Assembly (NCBI RefSeq): GCF_031157275.1
Contig: NZ_JAVIFW010000023.1
Location: 1-64,000 of the forward strand
Length of the DNA stretch: 64,000 nt
Direction of reading: 5' to 3'
DNA from: Streptomyces sp. LHD-70
GTDB lineage: Bacteria; Actinomycetota; Actinomycetes; Streptomycetales; Streptomycetaceae
Made by a program: the position numbers and the translations under genes. The notes under the pieces are model-generated. The model saw only the letters and a list, made by a program, of their open reading frames with translations. It made no database searches and was not told where the DNA came from. Below, one piece after another: positions 60,139 through 64,000 of the stretch; position 1 is the stretch's first letter, and each line of letters starts with the position of its first letter.

Positions 60139-61083
60139 TTACGCGGGTGCCGTGCCGCTCAGCTCCGCCGCGAAGCCCTCGCGCCACGAGGTGTGGCTGG
60201 GCTGCCAGGCCAGGGCGGAGCGGGCGCGGCTGTTGCTCGCGCCGCGCAGGCCCGTCATGTAGAGGACGCCCCAGCCGCCGATGGCGAGGCGGGCGAGGGC
60301 CGCGGGGGCCGCCTTGGGCTTGGCGGCGCCGAGGATGCGGGCCAGTTCGGGGAGCCAGACGTGGACCGGCGCCGGGTCGTCGTCGACGACGTTCAGGACC
60401 GGTGCGTTCGTCTCCGCCGTCAGGGACGTCACGATCGCGGAGGCCGCGTCGGCGACGTGGGTGAAGGAGAACACCGAGTTGCCGCCGCTGATCACGGGCA
60501 CCTTCCCGGCCCGTACCTGCGACACGAAGGAACCGTCCTCGGCGAAGCCGGTGCCGGGCCCGTAGAGGTGGCCGAAGCGCAGCACCAGGCCGCCGGCCTC
60601 CTTGGTGATCTGCTCCAGGTCCACGACCGCCTGAAGGACCGGGCGGTACGGCTTGGGCGGGTTGCTCAGGAACGGCGCGTCCTCGTCGGCGGGGCCCTGG
60701 CCGGGCTCGTTGACGAACGCGATGCTCTGCGTGACGACCCGCTTCACGCCCGCCTCCGCGGCCGCGTCCACGAGGTTGCGGGTGCCCTCGGTGCGCAGCC
60801 GGTTGGTGAGCGCGAACTCCTGGTCGACGCGCTTGGGGTTGGGGCTCGCGGGGATCGCGGTCAGCAGGTGCACGAGCGCGTCCGGCGCCGTCTCGCGGAC
60901 CGCCTCCATGACCCAGGCGCGGTCCAGGGCGTCGCCGTACACCATCCGAACGCCCTGGCTCTCCAGATCGGCGGCGCGGCCCTTGGACCGGGCCAGGCCC
61001 ACGACTTCGTGGCCCGCGGTGAGCAGCTGCTGCGTCAGCTGCCGGCCGATCGCCCCGGTGGCGCCGGCAATCAGAATCCTCAT
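60139..61083 (-). CDS. NAD(P)-dependent epimerase/dehydratase (extended SDR)
   Basis: A 314-residue extended/atypical SDR: GATGAIGRQL at the N-terminus, LHLLTAIPA-like substrate region, TQSIAFVN, LQAVVDLEQITKEAGGLVLRFGHLYGPG, FSFTHVADAA, VLNVVDDDP. The tyrosine of YxxxK is not obvious (LQAVVDLEQ), as in several sugar-epimerase-like proteins. ATG 61083 with agagg upstream. Twelve bases after the N-acetyltransferase gene, so probably one operon. Confidence 0.82.
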   Translation of the reverse strand: MRILIAGATGAIGRQLTQQLLTAGHEVVGLARSKGRAADLESQGVRMVYGDALDRAWVMEAVRETAPDALVHLLTAIPASPNPKRVDQEFALTNRLRTEGTRNLVDAAAEAGVKRVVTQSIAFVNEPGQGPADEDAPFLSNPPKPYRPVLQAVVDLEQITKEAGGLVLRFGHLYGPGTGFAEDGSFVSQVRAGKVPVISGGNSVFSFTHVADAASAIVTSLTAETNAPVLNVVDDDPAPVHVWLPELARILGAAKPKAAPAALARLAIGGWGVLYMTGLRGASNSRARSALAWQPSHTSWREGFAAELSGTAPA

Positions 61084-61094
61084 GGTCAATCCTC

Positions 61095-61961
61095 TTACTG
61101 TCGGGCGGAGCGGTCGCGGTGCAGGTGGGCCGTGATCTTGGCCGCCTGGTCGTCGGGGATCGTCAACCCCAGCACATCACGCAGGGTGGGGACGATCTCG
61201 TCGACGGCGATGAGGCGGCGCTCGTCGTCGAAGTCGGGCCGGCGGGTCTCCAGGATGCGATCCCGAAGCACCACTCGCTCATCGGGGCCGACCCGCATCG
61301 CGACGACATGGCCGATGAACACCGAGCGCGGGCTCGTCATGGAGAAGTGCGCGGCCACCTCGAAGTCGATCGGGTACTGCGCCTCGGTGGTGAACGAGTA
61401 CACGTCGAACCAGCCGTCCGCGTGCATCGAGCGCAGCACCCACTCCTCGCCGTCGTCGTCCAGGCGCCAGCGCCAGCCGCCCACTTCGAGCGTGGCGCCG
61501 TGCCGGTACGGGATCGGCTCCAGCGGGCCCTCGTCGCCGAAGCCCACGTCGGCGAGGTAGCGCTCGCCCTCGGCCTCGACCAGGAGAGCCGTGTGCGAAC
61601 GGAAGCGGATATCGGTGGTGTTGCCGCGCCGCACCCGGGCCAGGTGCCGGGTCACGGTGAAGCCGAGCCGGGTCAGCACGGCGGCGAACAGCAGGTTGTG
61701 CTCGTAGCAGGAGCCGCCCTCCGCCCCGTGCACCAGCTTGTCCTGCACGGACTTGACGTCGATCGGCAGCTGGTCGCGGTCGATGCCGTCCGCGATGAAC
61801 CCGATGGTGGCCAGGTGGCCGCGGTGCACCGCCCGCAGGGTGTCCAGGGTCGCGGAGCGCGGCCCGTCATAGTCGATCCGGCGAAGGTACGCGTCCAGGT
61901 CCAGCTCGTCACTGCCCCAGATCGGATCCGTACCGGCGTCGTCCACGCTCGTGATAGTCAC
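61095..61961 (-). CDS. nat: Arylamine N-acetyltransferase
   Basis: A 288-residue NAT: catalytic Cys in GGSCYEHNLLFAAVL (usual RGGxCxE), His in RSHTALLV, Asp in YLADVGFGD; the Cys-His-Asp triad is complete. NATs acetylate aromatic amines with acetyl-CoA; homologues also make amide bonds in rifamycin-type pathways. In a window that makes aminated chorismate products this could protect against or tailor an arylamine product. GTG 61961 with aaggg upstream. Confidence 0.9.
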   Translation of the reverse strand: MTITSVDDAGTDPIWGSDELDLDAYLRRIDYDGPRSATLDTLRAVHRGHLATIGFIADGIDRDQLPIDVKSVQDKLVHGAEGGSCYEHNLLFAAVLTRLGFTVTRHLARVRRGNTTDIRFRSHTALLVEAEGERYLADVGFGDEGPLEPIPYRHGATLEVGGWRWRLDDDGEEWVLRSMHADGWFDVYSFTTEAQYPIDFEVAAHFSMTSPRSVFIGHVVAMRVGPDERVVLRDRILETRRPDFDDERRLIAVDEIVPTLRDVLGLTIPDDQAAKITAHLHRDRSARQ

Positions 61962-62157
61962 GGCACTGCCCTTTCCCAAGAAAGGAGGCCCGGCGATGAC
62001 AGGGGAGGTCCGGGCCTCGGTGCGAAGGGGCCTGGTGCTTGTCGGTGACCGGCCGTCGCACGGTGCTGGAGTGTGGCAGCGGGCTCGTGCACGGCGCCCG
62101 TGCGGGGCGGGAGTCTGTCAACTCCTCGCCGTGAAGGGGGAGATGAGCGGCGTGGGC

Positions 62158-62243
62158 TTACGGACACGGCTTGACGGGACCTTACGGACACGGCCTGGCG
62201 TGAGACTTTACGGACACGGCCCGGCGTGACCTGACGGACTCGG
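62158..62243. repeat. Direct repeats ttacggacacggc
   Basis: Copies start at 62158, 62182 and 62208 (24-26 bp apart), with a degenerate fourth at 62231. They lie in the divergent promoter region between the NAT and PEP-mutase-like genes and may be an operator; the rest of 61962-62440 has no gene. Confidence 0.65.
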
Positions 62244-62375
62244 CGCGCGGCGCTGGTGGCCGCCGGGGTGGCGCGGTGAGGCTGACCGGCCGTGGGAGCG
62301 CCGGTCGTGTGGGGGGTCCTTGGGGGTCCCCTCTTCCACGGCCGGACACCAGCCGATCGACAGCAGCCGATCGAC

Positions 62376-62423
62376 AGCAGCAGCAAAAGCAGCAGCAAAA
62401 GCAGCAGCAAAAGCAGCAGCGAA
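62376..62423 (+). repeat. 12-bp tandem repeat agcagcagcaaa in 5' leader
   Basis: Four tandem 12-mers, the last with one change, end 17 bp before the PEP-mutase-like start. Position suggests an mRNA leader element or replication-slippage tract. Confidence 0.75.
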
Positions 62424-62440
62424 AGCAGCGAGGAGACCTC

Positions 62441-63289
62441 ATGGCAACGGTGGACGTGGCGGCGCTGACCGCGAAGGCGGAGCGCCTGCGGGCGCTCCAC
62501 GGCGACCGGCCGTTCGTGCTGCCCAACGCCTGGGACGCGGCGAGCGCCCAGGTGCTGGCCAAGGCCGGCTTCCCGGCGATCGCCACGGGCAGCAAGGCCG
62601 TGGCCGACAGCCTCGGCCACGCCGACCTCCAGGCCGCCCCGGCCGAGGAGATGCTGGCCGCCGCCGGGCGGATCATCAAGGCCGTCGACGTCCCCGTGAC
62701 CGTGGACATGGAGGCGGGCTACGGGATGTCGGGCAAGGACATCGTGGCCCGGCTGCTCGACCTGGGCGCTGCGGGCTGCAACGTCGAGGACACCGCGTAC
62801 CCCTCGACCGACCTGGTCGACGTCGCCACCCAGGCCGCCCTGATCGCCGAGATGCGCGCGGCCGCCGACGAGGCCGGTGTACCGCTCTGGATCAACGCGC
62901 GCGTCGACGTGTGGGAGCCCGGCGCGTACCCGAAGGACACGCCCGCGCAGGAGATGACCGACGAGGCGGTGCGGCGCGGCCGCGCGTATCTGGAGGCGGG
63001 CGCCGACTCGGTGTTCCCCATCTTCGTGGCCGAGGAGGAGACCATCGCCGCCCTCGTGGAGCGCATCCCCGGGCCGGTCAACATCATGTACCTGCCGCAG
63101 ACCCCGTCCCTGGACCGCCTGGCCGAACTCGGCGTCGCCCGGGTGTCGTTCGGGCCCGGGCTGCACATGGCGACGCTGATGGTCCTCGAAGGGCTCGCGG
63201 GCAAGATCCGCAGCGGCGAGGACCCGTACGCCGAGTTCCTGGCCCGGCACCAGGCGGCCCAGGAGGCCCAACAGGCCGAGCAGGCCTGA
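62441..63289 (+). CDS. Isocitrate lyase / PEP mutase family enzyme
   Basis: A 282-residue PEPM/ICL-superfamily protein: RPFVLPNAWDAASAQVLAKAG, PVTVDMEAGYG (metal-binding Asp/Glu), GAAGCNVEDTAY, LWINARVDVW, GADSVFPIFV, FGPGLHMATL. Without the KKCGH-type ICL loop and with the NAWD start it groups with oxaloacetate hydrolase, methylisocitrate lyase or phosphonopyruvate-type enzymes; the exact reaction is unclear. ATG 62441 with gaggag upstream; a terminator follows at 63321. Confidence 0.85.
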   Translation: MATVDVAALTAKAERLRALHGDRPFVLPNAWDAASAQVLAKAGFPAIATGSKAVADSLGHADLQAAPAEEMLAAAGRIIKAVDVPVTVDMEAGYGMSGKDIVARLLDLGAAGCNVEDTAYPSTDLVDVATQAALIAEMRAAADEAGVPLWINARVDVWEPGAYPKDTPAQEMTDEAVRRGRAYLEAGADSVFPIFVAEEETIAALVERIPGPVNIMYLPQTPSLDRLAELGVARVSFGPGLHMATLMVLEGLAGKIRSGEDPYAEFLARHQAAQEAQQAEQA

Positions 63290-63320
63290 CCTTTCCGCCC
63301 CCACCCTCCGCGGGTTCCCA

Positions 63321-63350
63321 CGCCCCCTCGACCGTCCGGTCGAGGGGGCG
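63321..63350 (+). terminator. Terminator after PEP-mutase-like gene
   Basis: A 13-bp stem cgccccctcgacc/ggtcgagggggcg with a gtcc loop, 32 bp after the stop. Confidence 0.8.
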
Positions 63351-63384
63351 CGCCGCGTTCTGGCACACCCGGACGGCGTGCGCG

Positions 63385-63470
63385 GGCGGTCCGTACGACG
63401 TGCGCCACCGGACTACGGACGACGTGCGCGGCGGTCCGTACGACCTGAGCAGGCGGTCCGTACGACCTGA
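63385..63470. repeat. Direct repeats ggcggtccgtacgac
   Basis: Copies start at 63385, 63430 and 63452, embedded in the 420-bp region between the PEP-mutase-like and acyl-CoA synthetase genes; no gene is seen there. Confidence 0.6.
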
Positions 63471-63630
63471 CTTACTGGACATGCGTTCGTTGCCGCGATT
63501 GGCGTGAATCCACAGCATGGAACCGTCTTCACCAGCCTCTGAGCCACCCGCGGTGAAGGCGGGGCCGCCGGACCTTGGCTGATACCGGTCGCCCGGGCCC
63601 GCATGCCGACCTCGGCCGCCGCACCCGGCG

Positions 63631-63684
63631 GAGAAGTCCCGCCACGTCTGAGAAGTCCCGCCACGCCTGAGAAGTCCCGCCACG
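63631..63684. repeat. 19-bp tandem repeat gagaagtcccgccacg
   Basis: Three copies start at 63631, 63650 and 63669, with an exact 19-bp period, ending 26 bp before the synthetase start. Confidence 0.75.
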
Positions 63685-63709
63685 AACCCATCCGTTGAGA
63701 AGGAGCCCC

Positions 63710-64000
63710 ATGCCCACGGACCCCGACGACAGGACCGGTCTCTGGCTCGGCAGCATGGTCGAGGAGGCCGCGGCCGCACACCCCGACGGCCTCCTCGTCG
63801 TCGACCACGGCCTCGACGCCCTGCCCGACGCACCGCGCGCGTTCACCGTGGCGGAGCTCGCCGGGCACATCGCCGACCTGTCGGCCCGGCTGTGGGCGGC
63901 GGGGGTGCGGGCCGGCGACCACGTCGCGCTGCACAAGAGCGCCAACTTCGACCTGTACCTGCTCGCCTGCGCCGCCGCCCGGATCGGCGCGGTCCCGGCG
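63710..64000 (+). CDS. AMP-dependent acyl-CoA synthetase/ligase, 5' part
   Basis: ATG 63710, preceded by aaggag, opens a frame that runs off the window edge (97 codons). It reads LWLGSMVEEAAAAHPDGLLVVDHGLDALPD, then AELAGHIADLSARLWAAGVRAGDHVALHKSANFDLYLLACAAARIGAVPA, the usual N-terminus of ANL adenylating enzymes. The AMP-binding motifs would lie beyond the window. It could load an aminobenzoate-type acid for the pathway; that is inference. Confidence 0.8.
   Translation, partial: MPTDPDDRTGLWLGSMVEEAAAAHPDGLLVVDHGLDALPDAPRAFTVAELAGHIADLSARLWAAGVRAGDHVALHKSANFDLYLLACAAARIGAVPA

Noticed and set aside
62376..62423. CAG-type repeat encoding a polyglutamine leader
   Set aside because: The upstream frame could read glutamine repeats, but a strong gaggag site precedes ATG 62441, where the enzyme domain starts.

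Overview
The window is high-GC actinobacterial DNA, almost certainly Streptomyces: it has G/C-ending codons, GTG and TTG starts, gamma-butyrolactone (GBL) regulators, a SARP activator, chaplins and rodlins. Several features of linear extrachromosomal replicons (a Tap/Tpg-like pair, ParA/ParB, a prim-pol and P4-type helicases beside iteron arrays) suggest a large linear plasmid or plasmid-derived chromosome arm. This replicon assignment is inference.

Layout. 0-2 kb: an IS200/IS605 remnant whose tnpB is broken by two copies of a 43-bp palindromic repeat, next to an ArpA-like receptor. 2.3-11 kb: XRE/Tap/Tpg-like operon, P4-type helicase, prim-pol, a >20-copy iteron region, parB, and a parA whose Walker motifs are in swapped order. 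A 14-bp palindrome TTTACCGCGGTAAA occurs eight times, five of them in front of parA. 11-20.5 kb: frameshifted condensation-domain protein, secreted proteins, hydrolase, and an XRE / ImmA-IrrE / membrane protein / amidase operon. 20.5-23.1 kb: a second, inverted iteron region plus helicase and small-protein module, paralogous to the first. 23-30 kb: small secreted proteins with three short chaplins and two rodlins (aerial hypha surface layer).

30.9-38 kb: a GBL signalling island holding AfsA synthase, a broken P450, SDR, two ArpA/TetR proteins, a SARP and operator-like palindromes. 38.2-44 kb: PhzD-like and PhzE-like enzymes, an isolated transketolase C-terminal domain, a transaldolase-like protein lacking the Schiff-base lysine, and EPSP synthase. 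This predicts a trans-2,3-dihydro-3-hydroxyanthranilate branch off chorismate. 44-50.7 kb: a divergent cassette of unknown role (PIMT-like methyltransferase, WbqC, YdcF, XRE-TPR facing a recombinase-like protein, HATPase, AdoHcy-hydrolase-like protein and NUDIX). 51.3-64 kb: a second chorismate branch (PabAB-like synthase and class IV aminotransferase) with a methyltransferase, CdaR/PucR regulator, IS701-derived protein, SGNH-like protein, epimerase, arylamine N-acetyltransferase, PEP mutase/isocitrate lyase-like enzyme and the start of an acyl-CoA synthetase.

As a whole, a GBL circuit (AfsA, receptors, SARP) sits directly in front of aminated-chorismate biosynthesis genes. Several genes are decaying (tnpB, P450, condensation protein, a small cassette gene), and short tandem repeats are unusually common from about 40 kb onward.
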